From NCBI RefSeq assembly GCF_001279525.1, contig NZ_LGDY01000103.1:62001-126000 (forward strand): DNA of 64,000 nucleotides, in the 5' to 3' direction. The notes under the pieces are model-generated. The model searched no databases. It was not told where the DNA came from and saw nothing but the letters and a program-made list of their open reading frames with translations. Position 1 is the stretch's first letter, and each line of letters begins with the position of its first letter. The position numbers and the translations under genes were made by a program. Below are positions 48,134-60,300 of the stretch, one piece after another. Source of the stretch: Nocardia sp. NRRL S-836. Lineage in GTDB: Bacteria > Actinomycetota > Actinomycetes > Mycobacteriales > Pseudonocardiaceae.

Positions 48134-49647
48134 GCGGCATGTCCTTCCATGACCAGGTCGAGGACCCGGGACTCGTCGATCTCGTCGGCCGGTCCCTCGT
48201 GGACCACCCGGCCCTCGCGCACCACCAGGACCCGGTCGGCCAGCCCCAGGACCTCCTCGACATCGCTGGAGACGACCACCACGGCCACGCCGCCGGCCGC
48301 CAGCTCGCGGATCAGCTCGTAGATCTCGCTGCGGGCGCCCACGTCCACGCCGCGCGTGGGTTCGTCGAGCAGCAGCACGCGGCACTCCCGCAGCAACCAC
48401 CGCGCGAGCACGACCTTCTGCTGGTTGCCGCCCGACAGGCCGCGCACCACGCGGTCGACGCCGGCCGGCCGGACGTCGAGCGCCTCGGTGAGCCGGGCCG
48501 CACGGGTGCGTTCCGCCCGGTCGTCCAGGAAGCCGAAGCGGGCGAACGACGACATGGACGAGACGGTGATGTTGCGGTACACGGCCTGGTCCAGCAGCAG
48601 GCCCTGGCTCTTGCGCTCCTCCGGGCACAGGCCCATCCCCGCGCGCACGGCCGCACCGACACTACCCCGCCGCAGCTTCTTGCCGTCGACCTCGACGGTG
48701 CCCTCGGTCGGTTTGCGCGCGCCGTAGACGGCCTCCAGGATCTCCGACCGGCCGGAGCCGACGAGACCCGCGAGCCCGACCACCTCACCGGCGCGGACCG
48801 TGAGGTCCACCCCGCTGAACCGGTCGCCGCCGGCCAGTCCGCGCACGACGAGCACCTCCGGTGCGTCCTGGGCGACCGGTGGCCGTTGCGGGAACACGTT
48901 GTCGAGCACCCGGCCGGTCATCAGGCCGATCAGCTCCGACGTCCTGACCTCGCGCGCGGGCAGGCCCGTCGCGACGGTGCGGCCGTCCTTGAGGACGGTC
49001 ACCCGGTCGCCGATCTCCCTGATCTCGGCCATCCGGTGCGAGATGTAGACCACGGCCACGCCCTGGGCGGTCAGCTCCCTGATGACGCCGAACAGGACCC
49101 GCACCTCGTCCGGGTCCAGCACGGCCGACGGCTCGTCCATGATCAGCAGCCGGCCGTCCAGCGACAGCGCCCGCGCCATGCTGACGACCTGCTGGTGGGC
49201 CACCGACAACCGGCCGACGTCCCGGTCGGGCGGGATCTCCGGATGGCCCAGCCGCTGCAGCAGCGCGCGCGTCCTGCGGTGCGCCTCCGCCCGCCGGGTG
49301 AAGCCCATTCTGGACAGTTCGTGGCCGAGGAACACGTTGTCGGCCACGGACAGGCCCGCGACGAGGTCCAGCTCCTGGTAGATGGCGGCCACCCCGCTGC
49401 GCATGGCGGCGGTCGGGTCCCCGAACGACACGACCTCGCCACGCCAGCGGATCTCGCCCTCGTCCGGCCGGTGCGCACCGGACAGGACCTTGATCAGCGT
49501 CGACTTGCCCGCACCGTTCTGGCCGAGCAGGCAGTGCACCTCACCCGCGCGGACGTCGAAGTCGACGCCCTGCAGCGCGGTCACACCGGGGAAGCGCTTC
49601 ACGAGACCGCTGACCGACAGCAGTGCCGCCGCTGTCGCGACCGTCAT
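48130..49647 (-). CDS. Sugar ABC transporter ATP-binding protein (RbsA type), importer 2
   Basis: This 505-residue protein has two fused ABC domains. Domain 1 has Walker A GQNGAGKSTLIKVL, a degenerate signature LSVAHQQVVSM and Walker B LLIMDEPSAVL; domain 2 has GLVGSGRSEILEAV, LSGGNQQKVVLARW and VLLLDEPTRGVDVG. GGGAG stands 7 nt before ATG 49647; the frame is open upstream without a start signal. It heads the six-gene operon ending with the cyclase at 42625. Confidence 0.93.
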   Translation of the reverse strand: MTVATAAALLSVSGLVKRFPGVTALQGVDFDVRAGEVHCLLGQNGAGKSTLIKVLSGAHRPDEGEIRWRGEVVSFGDPTAAMRSGVAAIYQELDLVAGLSVADNVFLGHELSRMGFTRRAEAHRRTRALLQRLGHPEIPPDRDVGRLSVAHQQVVSMARALSLDGRLLIMDEPSAVLDPDEVRVLFGVIRELTAQGVAVVYISHRMAEIREIGDRVTVLKDGRTVATGLPAREVRTSELIGLMTGRVLDNVFPQRPPVAQDAPEVLVVRGLAGGDRFSGVDLTVRAGEVVGLAGLVGSGRSEILEAVYGARKPTEGTVEVDGKKLRRGSVGAAVRAGMGLCPEERKSQGLLLDQAVYRNITVSSMSSFARFGFLDDRAERTRAARLTEALDVRPAGVDRVVRGLSGGNQQKVVLARWLLRECRVLLLDEPTRGVDVGARSEIYELIRELAAGGVAVVVVSSDVEEVLGLADRVLVVREGRVVHEGPADEIDESRVLDLVMEGHAA

Positions 49648-49734
49648 CCGGTCACTCCCGTCCACAGCCGAACGAGCGCGCGACCGCACGAGCTCACCAT
49701 CGATTCCTCCGAGCCCCGGCAACTGCTTGTGCCA

Positions 49735-49791
49735 GCAGGAAGTCCGGTCATTCCGAACAGTCAAGCTAATGAGCCGTTCTTCCTGCGACAA
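49735..49791 (-). promoter_or_regulatory. Putative promoter with flanking inverted repeat for the importer 2 operon
   Basis: On the minus strand TTGTCG (49791-49786), a 17-bp spacer and TAGCTT (49768-49763) make a plausible promoter about 110 nt before the ATPase start. GCAGGAAG (49735-49742) and CTTCCTGC (49779-49786) form an inverted repeat around it that could be a repressor or looping site. Confidence 0.35.
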
Positions 49792-49838
49792 GGAGACCGG
49801 GGTGGCACATATCGGCCAATTTTTCCCTTGACCAGCGG

Positions 49839-51870
<2,032 letters not shown>

Positions 51871-52336
51871 GCTCACTCCCCAATCACCGTTGATTTCGGG
51901 CACAGCAGGTCCCGCGAAGAAGGTGTCGCCACCGGAGAAAATGTCCACAATGGACCATAGAATGCGGGCCTGACCATGGGTAAGACAGTTCAACGGTAGG
52001 ACCGCCGCACGTGCCGGTCAATAGGTAGGACATGTCACCGGGGACGAGCCGGGAGTGGGCCGGTCGGCGTGCGGACAAGGCCGTTCAGCCCAATCCTCCC
52101 GCTGTCACCGAGATGTGGCGGACAGGATTTGTATGACTCATCCTCCGCCGGTGTCACCACGACGAGAGTGCTCCCGCCCCGCTCGAAACGTCGTCGGAGC
52201 GCAGTCTTCCCCGCGCCTGCGGCTCACGCGAACTCGCAGGCGTTTGAGTGGATTTCCCTTGTCTCACCGCATTGACGACGTCGTCGCGTCCCTCCTAGGT
52301 TCGTCTCGAATGCCTTCTTCCCGAAGGGCAGGAACG
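51871..52336. other. Divergent intergenic region between PfpI and SGNH genes
   Basis: These 466 bp hold no convincing gene. Toward the PfpI side there is GTCCA-CAA-TGGAC (51943-51955) overlapping a possible -10. Toward the SGNH side there is a good promoter (52272-52301). The middle shows no other structure I can support. Confidence 0.5.
52272..52301 (+). promoter_or_regulatory. Promoter of the SGNH esterase gene
   Basis: TTGACG (52272-52277), 18-bp spacer, TAGGTT (52296-52301). Transcription would start about 30 nt before the ATG at 52337. Confidence 0.6.
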
Positions 52337-53599
52337 ATGCGCAGACGGTCATTCCTCGGCGCGGCGGCCACCACGGTCATCGCCGGGACCACCACGGCGG
52401 CACACGCGAGCACGCCACCGAGACCACGCGAACGCTGGGTCGGCACCTGGACGTCGATGCCGCAGCTGACCGAGCCGCACAACATGCCACCGGCGCCGTT
52501 CACCCAGGACGGCCTGGTGCTCGCCGACGCGACGCTGCGCCAGACCGTCCGGGTGACGATCGGCGGCCGGCGGATGCGGCTGCGGTTCTCCAACGCCTTC
52601 GGCGGTGCGACCCTGCCGATCACGGCGGTCACCGTCGCGCTCCCGGCCGGCGGTCGTGCGGGCGTCAGCGCCGTCGAGCCGGGGACGACGCGCGGGGTGA
52701 CGTTCAACGGACAGTCCTCAGTGGACACCTCGCCCGGTGCGCTGGTGCTGTCCGACCCGCTGGACTTCCCGCTCAAGGCGGGCACGAACCTGACCGTGAC
52801 CACGTACCTCGCGACCGGGCAGGCGTCCAACGACGTCACCTCGCACCCCGGTTCCCGCACGACGTCACACCTCCTGGCCGGCAACCACGTCGACGCGGCC
52901 GACCTGCCGGGGGCCACGCCGACCGACCACTGGTACTTCCTCAGCGGCGTCGAGGTGCTCGGCGGCGGACCGGCCGTCGTGGTGATCGGCGACTCGCTGA
53001 CCGACGGCCGCGGCTCCACCACCAACGGCAACGACCGCTGGCCGGACCGGCTCTCCGACCGGCTGCGGGCCGACCGGCGCACGGCCGGTGTCGCGGTGCT
53101 GAACCAGGCGGCGGGCGGCAACCGGGTGCTCGAGAACGGGCTCGGCCCGAGCGTGCTGGCGCGGCTGGACCGCGACCTGCTGGCGCAGAGCCGGGTCGAG
53201 TGGCTGATCCTGTTCGAGGGCGTCAACGACATCGGCACGGCGGCCGCCGACCAGGCGGCCCAGCAGCGGATCGCCGACCGCCTGATCGCCGGCTACCAGC
53301 AGGTCCTCGACCGGGCGCAGGCGCACGACGTCCTGGTGTACGGCGCGACGCTGCTGCCGTTCGGCGCGAGCTTCTACGACGACCCTGGTGGGTTCCGCGA
53401 GACGGCGCGGCAGGCGGTGAACCGGTGGATCCGCACCTCCCGCCGCTTCGACGCGGTGCTCGACTTCGACGCCGCGGTGCGCGACCCGGCCACGCCCCGG
53501 CAGCTCCTGCCCGCCTTCGACGTGGGGGACCACCTGCATCTGAACCCGACCGGCTACCGGGCGTTGGCGGAGGCGGTCCCCACGCGTCTGTTCGGCTGA
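52337..53599 (+). CDS. Secreted SGNH/GDSL-family esterase, Tat-type signal
   Basis: This 420-residue esterase begins MRRRSFLGAAATTVIAG, a twin-arginine-like signal peptide. An N-terminal beta domain (about 35-190) precedes the SGNH domain: block I VVVIGDSLTDGRGS (Ser), block II around QAAGGNRVL (Gly), block III FEGVNDIG (Asn), block V VGDHLHLNPTGYRAL (Asp-His). It probably removes acetyl or other ester groups from plant polysaccharide. AGGA lies 5 nt before the ATG. It converges on the GH43 gene with only 5 bp between stops, so the two mRNAs must overlap. Confidence 0.88.
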   Translation: MRRRSFLGAAATTVIAGTTTAAHASTPPRPRERWVGTWTSMPQLTEPHNMPPAPFTQDGLVLADATLRQTVRVTIGGRRMRLRFSNAFGGATLPITAVTVALPAGGRAGVSAVEPGTTRGVTFNGQSSVDTSPGALVLSDPLDFPLKAGTNLTVTTYLATGQASNDVTSHPGSRTTSHLLAGNHVDAADLPGATPTDHWYFLSGVEVLGGGPAVVVIGDSLTDGRGSTTNGNDRWPDRLSDRLRADRRTAGVAVLNQAAGGNRVLENGLGPSVLARLDRDLLAQSRVEWLILFEGVNDIGTAAADQAAQQRIADRLIAGYQQVLDRAQAHDVLVYGATLLPFGASFYDDPGGFRETARQAVNRWIRTSRRFDAVLDFDAAVRDPATPRQLLPAFDVGDHLHLNPTGYRALAEAVPTRLFG

Positions 53600-53604
53600 C
53601 CGGC

Positions 53605-55146
53605 TCACTCCAGGCCGCGGTAGGTGAAGCTGTCGAAGTCGGCCCAGGAACCGCTGGGCCGGCCTTCGGCACTGGCGTACAGTCCGATGTGGACGCCGGT
53701 GAACCCGCCCGCGACCGGCGTGCTCAGCACCCGGCCGTCGAACGGCTCGCCCAGCAGCTGCCAGTCACCGGTGCCGGAAGCGACCAGCGCCTGCACGTCC
53801 TGGCCGACCGCCTCGACGCACAACCGCACCGCCCCCTCCCCCACCGCCGCCCGCGCGAGCAGCTCGTCCTGGCCCGCCACGCGCCGCACCAGGGTCACCT
53901 CCCGGTCCGCGCCCAGCAGCAGCCGGACGTGGTACGCGTCGTTCTGCAGCAGCACCAGACCCGCGACCTCGGTCGGTCCGGCCGGCTCGAACTCCAGCAC
54001 GCACGACGCGTGGAAGCTCGGGTGCTGCTGCGGCCGCACGACCATGCTGGGCGTGACCGGCTCGGTGACCGACTCCGGCCGCACGCGCAACCGCAGGTGG
54101 CCGGGCCGGTCCGCCAGCGACCAGAACTCCTCCTCCGGGGTGCGCAGGAACATCCACGCCGGGTCGAGCCGCGGCCCGTCGAAGTCGTCGGTCTGCGGGG
54201 GTACCGGCCAGGGGTGCGGCGACAGGTCGGGCACGTCGTAGCGGGGTTCGACGCGGCCGGTGCCCGGACTGAACACCGGGCCACCCGCCTCCCACACCAC
54301 CGGCACGAGGAACGTCTCGCGCCCGAGGTTGTAGTAGTAGCCGCCGTACGGCCTGGTCGCGAGCAGCACGGCGTACCACTGGCCGTTCTGCGTGCACACC
54401 AGGTCCGCGTGCCCGACCGCCGCGATCGGGTGGTCGCGGCCGAGGTGGCGGTGGGTCAGCACGGGGTTGAGCAGCGAACCCCGGTACGGGCCGGTGACGG
54501 TGTCCGCCGTCGCCACCACCACCGAGTGCTCGAAGTCCGTGCCGCCCTCCGCGGTCAGCAGCACGTACCGCCCGTCCACTTTGTACAGGTGCGGTGCTTC
54601 CGGCCAGACCGCGTCACGCAGCGCACCGCGCCAGATGACGTGCTCGTCGCCGATGAGCTCCAGCCGCGCCGGGTCGAACTCGCGCAGCCAGACCTCGGTC
54701 TCGCCGGGAGGGCGCACCAGCCGTGTCGCGGTCCACCACGCGCGGCCGTCGTCGTCGAAGAACAGCGACGGGTCGAACCCGTCGGCCTCCGGCAGCCACC
54801 GCGGCTCCGACCAGTCACCGGCCGGATCCGTTGCGGTCACGACGAAGTTGCCGGACTCCCCGGTGCCGTCGACCAGTGTGCAGACGACGTAGAACACGCC
54901 GTCGTGGTGGCGGATCGTGGGCGCGTACAGACCGCCGGAGGCGCGCACGCCCTGCAACGGCAGCTGCGAGGGCCGGTCCAGCACGTGCCCGATCAGCCGC
55001 CAGTGGACCAGGTCCCTGCTGTGGTGGATCGGCAGGCCGGGGAAGTACTCGAAGGTGGAGGTGACGAGGTAGTGGTCCGGTCCCACCCGGCACACCGACG
55101 GATCGGGGTGTGAGCCGGGCAGGACCGGATTCGAGAACTGTGCCAA
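53605..55146 (-). CDS. GH43 beta-xylosidase/alpha-L-arabinofuranosidase
   Basis: This 513-residue enzyme has an N-terminal five-bladed propeller: catalytic base Asp15 in PGSHPDPSVCR, pKa-modulating Asp in GFDPSLFFDDDGRAWW, acid Glu in WPEAPHLYKVDG. A C-terminal beta-sandwich (about 320-513, DDFDGPRLDPAWMFLRTP) is usual for the two-domain GH43 xylosidases. No signal peptide, so it likely cleaves imported xylo- or arabinoxylo-oligosaccharides inside the cell. It starts 12 bp after a GH10 xylanase gene and closes the xylan operon. Confidence 0.92.
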   Translation of the reverse strand: MAQFSNPVLPGSHPDPSVCRVGPDHYLVTSTFEYFPGLPIHHSRDLVHWRLIGHVLDRPSQLPLQGVRASGGLYAPTIRHHDGVFYVVCTLVDGTGESGNFVVTATDPAGDWSEPRWLPEADGFDPSLFFDDDGRAWWTATRLVRPPGETEVWLREFDPARLELIGDEHVIWRGALRDAVWPEAPHLYKVDGRYVLLTAEGGTDFEHSVVVATADTVTGPYRGSLLNPVLTHRHLGRDHPIAAVGHADLVCTQNGQWYAVLLATRPYGGYYYNLGRETFLVPVVWEAGGPVFSPGTGRVEPRYDVPDLSPHPWPVPPQTDDFDGPRLDPAWMFLRTPEEEFWSLADRPGHLRLRVRPESVTEPVTPSMVVRPQQHPSFHASCVLEFEPAGPTEVAGLVLLQNDAYHVRLLLGADREVTLVRRVAGQDELLARAAVGEGAVRLCVEAVGQDVQALVASGTGDWQLLGEPFDGRVLSTPVAGGFTGVHIGLYASAEGRPSGSWADFDSFTYRGLE

Positions 55147-55158
55147 GTGAGGACTCCG

Positions 55159-56169
55159 CTAGGGGTTGATGCGGTGGTATGCGGGCTTCGGCCGCAGGTT
55201 CTCGTCGAACAGGCACGCGTCGTCCTCGCCGGGGAACACACCGGGCACCCACGAGTGCCGGTCGGTGAAGCCCCACGTCGTGAACTCCACGCACCGCCGG
55301 ACGGCGTGGCAGGCGTCCCAGGCCTGCTGGTAGTAGTCGGCCTGCGCCTCCAGCTTCGCCGCGTCGGTCGGCTGCGGGATGCGCACGTCGGCCTCGGTGA
55401 TCGCGACGTCGACACCGAGCTTCGCGAACCGCTCGATGTTCTCCCGCATGCTCGTCGGGAAGCCGTACTGCAGCGCCAGGTGCGTCTGGATGCCGACGCC
55501 CTGGATGGGCACGCCCTGCTTCTTCAACGTGCGCACCAGCTCGTACACCGCGGTGCTCTTGGCGTTGACGCCCTCGATGTTGTAGTCGTTGATGTACAGC
55601 TTGGCCCTGGGGTCGGCGGCGTGGGCCAGCCGGAACGCCTCGGCGATGTAGCCGTCGCCGAGCTTCTGCTGGAACACCGTCTCCCGGCGCGTGCCGTCCT
55701 CGTTGAACGCCTCGTTGACGACGTCCCAGGCGCGGATCTTGCCCTTGAACCGGCTCACCGCAGTCTTGATCCGCTGCTTCACCGTGCTGCGCAGCTCCGC
55801 CGGTTCGAGGTCGTCCACCCAGTCGGGCAGCTGGCTGTGCCACACCAGCGTGTGCCCGCGCACGGACTTGCCGGTCCGCTTGGCGTAGCTCACGATCGCG
55901 TCGGCACCGGACCAGTCGTACTGGCCGCGGGTCGCCTCGACGACGCCCCACTTCATCTCGTTCTCCGGCGTGACGCTGTCGAACTCCCTCGTCAGCACCG
56001 CCCGGTAGTCCGGCTCGTCCGCCAGCGGCCCCGCGGCCACCGCACTGCCGACCCACCTGTGCGTGACGCTCTTCAACGGGCCCGCCGCCGACGCGGGTGC
56101 CGCCTGGGCCGCCACCACCACGGCCGCCGCCGCCGTGATCGCGAGAACCCTGGGTAAGCGCAACATCAT
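55159..56169 (-). CDS. Secreted GH10 endo-beta-1,4-xylanase (copy 1)
   Basis: This 336-residue enzyme has a signal peptide (about 1-28) and a GH10 (beta/alpha)8 barrel with no CBM. The acid/base Glu is in WDVVNEAFNEDG and the nucleophile Glu in DVAITEADVRI; VRGHTLVWHSQLPDW and DYNIEGVNAK are conserved subsites. GGAGAG is 5 nt before ATG 56169. It is a tandem paralog of the gene at 56296-57315, and a GC-rich hairpin lies between the two. Confidence 0.95.
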   Translation of the reverse strand: MMLRLPRVLAITAAAAVVVAAQAAPASAAGPLKSVTHRWVGSAVAAGPLADEPDYRAVLTREFDSVTPENEMKWGVVEATRGQYDWSGADAIVSYAKRTGKSVRGHTLVWHSQLPDWVDDLEPAELRSTVKQRIKTAVSRFKGKIRAWDVVNEAFNEDGTRRETVFQQKLGDGYIAEAFRLAHAADPRAKLYINDYNIEGVNAKSTAVYELVRTLKKQGVPIQGVGIQTHLALQYGFPTSMRENIERFAKLGVDVAITEADVRIPQPTDAAKLEAQADYYQQAWDACHAVRRCVEFTTWGFTDRHSWVPGVFPGEDDACLFDENLRPKPAYHRINP

Positions 56170-56213
56170 CGTCGCTCTCCTTGGTGTGGTTGCAACCTGG
56201 TGCTCGCCGCCGG

Positions 56214-56267
56214 TCCGGCCCCGCCCGGCGCACCGGAGGATCGTGGTGCGAGCGGGCAGGGCCGGGT
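56214..56267 (-). other. Long GC-rich hairpin between tandem xylanase genes
   Basis: In the minus-strand transcript about 18 nt around CCTGCCCGCTCGCACC pair imperfectly with GGTGCGCCGGGCGGGG across a 10-nt loop, within the 126-bp gap. It could be a partial terminator or an mRNA stabiliser or processing site that changes expression between operon halves. Confidence 0.55.
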
Positions 56268-56295
56268 CCGCGGACTGCGCCGGGTGACGTCCCGG

Positions 56296-57315
56296 CTAGG
56301 GGTTGATCCGGGTGTAGGCGGGCTTCGGCCTCAGGTTCGAGTCGAAGAGGCAGGCGGCGCCCTCACCGGGGAACGTCCCCGGCACCCACGAGTGGCGGTC
56401 CGTGTACCCCCACGTCGTGAACTCCACGCACCGCGAGACGGCGTGGCACGCGTCCCAGATCTGCTTGTAGTAGTTGGCCTGCTGGTTCAACTTGGTCGAG
56501 TCGACCGGCAGCGGGACGCGGACGTCCGCCTCGGTGATCGCGACGTCGACGCCGAGCGCGGCGAACCGTTCGATGTTCTGCCGGAAGGTCGACGGGAAGC
56601 CGTACCGCGTGGCGAGGTGCGTCTGGATGCCGACGCCGTCGATCGGCACACCCTGCTGCTTCAACGTGCGCACCAGGTTGTAGACCGCGTCGCTCTTGGC
56701 GTTGATGCCCTCGGTGTTGTAGTCGTTGATGTAGAGCTTGGCCGCCGGGTCGGCGGCACGGGCCCAGCGGAACGCGTCGGCGACGAACCCGTCACCCATG
56801 CGCGTCTGGAAGATCGACTGCCTGCGTGAGCCGTTCTCCTCGAAGATCTCGTTGACGACGTCCCACGCGCGGATCTTGCCGCGGTAGCGGCCCATCTCGG
56901 TGTTGATGTGCTGCTGGGTCACGCTGCGCAGCTCGGCGCCACCGAGGTTGTTGAGCCAGTTCGGGTACTGGCTGTGCCACACCAGGGTGTGCCCGCGCAC
57001 GGACTTCCCGTTCTGCTGCGCGTAGTTCACGATCGCGTCGGCGCCGGACCAGTTGAACTGGCCGCGGTTGGGTTCGACCACGGCCCACTTCATCTCGTTC
57101 TCGGGCGTCACGCTGTCGAACTCGCGGGTCAGCACCGAGCGGTAGTCGGCCTGGCTGCCCAGCGGCCCCGCCGCCACCGCGCTGCCGACCCACCTGGTCG
57201 TGATGTCCTTCAACGGCCCAGCGGCCGACGCCGGAACCACCTGGCCCGCCACGATCGCGGCCGCCGCCGCCGTGATCGCGAGAACCCGGGTGGTCCTGGT
57301 CGAGTGCAACTTCAT
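56296..57315 (-). CDS. Secreted GH10 endo-beta-1,4-xylanase (copy 2)
   Basis: This 339-residue enzyme has a signal peptide (about 1-32) and a single GH10 barrel. Acid/base Glu in WDVVNEIFEENG, nucleophile Glu in DVAITEADVRV; VRGHTLVWHSQYPNW and DYNTEGINAK are conserved. It resembles copy 1 along the whole length, including the mature N terminus (AGPLKDITTRWVGSAVAAGP), so they arose by tandem duplication. It starts 19 bp after the GH115 gene in the xylan operon. Confidence 0.95.
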   Translation of the reverse strand: MKLHSTRTTRVLAITAAAAAIVAGQVVPASAAGPLKDITTRWVGSAVAAGPLGSQADYRSVLTREFDSVTPENEMKWAVVEPNRGQFNWSGADAIVNYAQQNGKSVRGHTLVWHSQYPNWLNNLGGAELRSVTQQHINTEMGRYRGKIRAWDVVNEIFEENGSRRQSIFQTRMGDGFVADAFRWARAADPAAKLYINDYNTEGINAKSDAVYNLVRTLKQQGVPIDGVGIQTHLATRYGFPSTFRQNIERFAALGVDVAITEADVRVPLPVDSTKLNQQANYYKQIWDACHAVSRCVEFTTWGYTDRHSWVPGTFPGEGAACLFDSNLRPKPAYTRINP

Positions 57316-57334
57316 CGTCGCTCCCTTGGATTGG

Positions 57335-60300
57335 CTACATGCGCTTGCTCTCCGGCGGTCCGAGGTAGCTCGTGCGCAGCCCGCCGGTGTCCACGACCAG
57401 CTTCTGCACCACGAGCGTCGGGCCGACCATCCAGAACCTGAGCGTGTGCGGGCCCGCTGTGCCGATCAGGTGCCGGGTGGCGGTGCGGTTGACGTTGTCG
57501 GAGGTCATGCGCTCCCACGGCCGGTTCATCAGCGTGTGGTCGGCACCGGTGGACTTGATGACGTCCACGACCTGCGGGGCCTCGTCGTCGAACGACACGG
57601 CGTAGCGCAGTCCGGGGACGGGCAGCACCCCGGCGCGGGGCGAGAGGTGGGCCCAGACCGTCACCTCGCCGGGGGTGAGCAGGGTCAGCCGGTACTCCAG
57701 CCGCGGCCCGCGGCCGGGTTCCTGGCTCGCGGCGGTGACCGGGAACGGCTTCATGCCCGCACCCGTGCGGCCGATGCCGGGGATGCGCCGCCACCGCACG
57801 CCGCCGGCGGCGACGTTCGCGCTGTGGTGCTCGGCCTCGATCGACACGTACCCACCGGCCTCGACGAACCCCTGCCGCCACGAGCGCGGCAGGTCGGGGT
57901 TGCTCACCGGGGCCTGGACGGTGACCGTGCGGCCGGCGCCGGACACCACGACCGGCACGCGGGTCGTGCCCTTCGGCGCACGCGACCAGTCGACCTCGAC
58001 GGTTGCCCGCAGCTGCTGGTCGACGCGGCCCGACGCCGGTCGCACCTGCAGCCACGGCGCACCGGCGCGGATCGTGCAGGAGAACGGTTCGCTGCCGCGG
58101 TTGAAGACGTCGATGAACGGCACCGGCGCGGTCTGGAACGGGCTCAGCTCCGGTAGCACAGGGGTGTCCGAAGAGGACGGCCACCACTGCTCGGACCCGT
58201 CGATCGCCACGCCCATCTCGGCCGGCCCGGCCGGGGTGATCCGCCGCACCGGCGGGAAGACCTCGTCCGGGAGCGCGACGTTGTCCTTCTCCGGCTGCTG
58301 CCACGGCGCGTTCGGGCCGTAGCGCTCCACGTCGCCGTAGCCGATGTGCGGCTGGGTCTGGAAACCCTGCCACTTGCCGCCGGCGACGGCGGTGTTGAAC
58401 CGGGCCGCGAGCGCCTGGTCGTCGGCGAACCGCGCGTCGGTCGTCGTGGCGAGGTCGTTGGCCGAGGCCCGGCCCTGCGCGGCGTGGAAGAGGTTCGTGA
58501 ACTCGGCGCGCCGCAGCTCGTACAGGTTGGCGGTGGCCTTGACCTGGTACAGCACCAGTTCGAAGTACGCGTCCCGGTACGCGGCGGGCAGCCGGGCGCC
58601 GAGCCGCTCGGCGCGGTCGGCCAGCCGCTGCCACTCCTCGGTGACCCGGTCGATCTCGCGGTAGTTGACCAGGCTGAACGGTGTGGCCCTGTCGTCGTTG
58701 ACGATCGTGGTGCCCTCGACGCTGATGCGGCGGTTGAGCAGCTCGGGCTTGCGCCGCGCCTGCAGCCGTCCGTAGGTGTCGAGCACCTCGGCGATGGCCG
58801 CTGCGTCCCGGCGGCCGAAGTTCTGCTCCGCGTACCCGCGTTCCCAGGTGGACAGCCGTTCCAACGGCAGTGCGGCCGGGTTCCAGGCGAAGTCGAGGAA
58901 GAACTGCGTGGGCAGCTCGTTGCCCTTGAAGTCGCCGACGTTGGCCACCCACAGCCGGGACACGCCGTACTCGGCCGCCTGGTGCAGCTGCTCCCACAGG
59001 TTGGCGAGCGCGCACGTGTCGACCCACTTGTAGTTGCGGCCCACCCCGACGTAGTCGAAGTGGTAGTACAGGCCGTACCCGCCGGCGCGCGGGGGCAGCG
59101 AGCGGTCCGGCAGCCTGCACAGGTTGCCCCAGTTGTCGTCGGGGAAGACGACCGTGACGTGGTCGGGCGGCCGCAGCCCCTTGTCCCAGTACCGCAGGAC
59201 CTCCTTGTAGAGCGTCCAGACCTGCGGGATCGTCGCCGGGTCCCGGCCGGTGACCTGGGCGAGCACGTCCTGTTCCGCGGCGATGATCGACCGCATCAGC
59301 TCGATGCTGTCGCCGTCGGGCAGCTGGGTGTCGCCGTTGCCGCGCATGCCCACGGTGACGACGCCCTCGATGTCCTCGTCGACCATGCGCCGGATGCCGT
59401 CGGTCCAGTACGCCCTGATCGCGTCGGCGTTGCGGCGGAAGCTCCACTCCCCCGTGCCGCCGTACGGGTCGTGGCCGGGCTTGGTGATGTTGCCGTCGGC
59501 GTCGCGCACCGCGGGCACGGCGTGGCGGTTCCACTCCTCGATGCCGCGCAACATCGGCGCCTCGTGCGAGGTGCCCATGACGATGCCGTAGCGCGAGGCG
59601 GTGGCGTGGTTGAGCGGGTCGTCCTCGGCGAACGCCCGGCCCCAGACCGCGGGCCAGACGTAGTTGCCCTTGAGCCGCAGGAGGGTCTCGAAGACCTTCT
59701 CCCAGAACAGGTGGTTGAACCCGCCGGGGTGGCCGGGTGCGTGGCCGGGACCGAAGTACCGCGGCGCCCACGTGCCCAGCGCCGGGTTCTCGTCGTTGAT
59801 GAAGATGCCGCGGTACTTCACGAACGGTGTGCCGAGGCTGTGCCGTTCCGACCACACGTGCAGCTCGTCGCGGTGCTCGGCGGGCACGTCGTCCCACCAG
59901 TACCAGGGCGAGACACCGATCGCGCGGGAGAGGTCGTAGGTGCCGTAGATCGTCCCGCGCGGGTCGCTGCCGGTGATGACCAGCACGCGTCTCCCGCCGG
60001 TCCGCACCTCCTCGGTGAGCGAGGTCTCCCACCTGCCCCTGATGCCGGAGACGTCGAGCTTCCCCGCCGACACCAGCGAGTCCACGAGCGGGCTGCCGAC
60101 CGTGCCGATCAGCACCACGTCACCGTGGTCCGGCAACGCGTTCAGCAGGACGGGCTGGATGCCGGTGACACGGTGGACATCGGCCTGCAGGTCACCGGCG
60201 ACCCGCACGACACCGGGGTGGTCGGCGGCGCTCACCACGAGCGCCGCCGCCTTCCCCCTGGACACGAGCGGGAACCGGCCGGCCCCGCCCTGCGCCGAGA

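Noticed and set aside
51943-51955. GTCCACAATGGAC considered as a specific operator
   Set aside because: GTCCAC/GTGGAC words are frequent across the window; only its overlap with a weak -10 was kept as a note.
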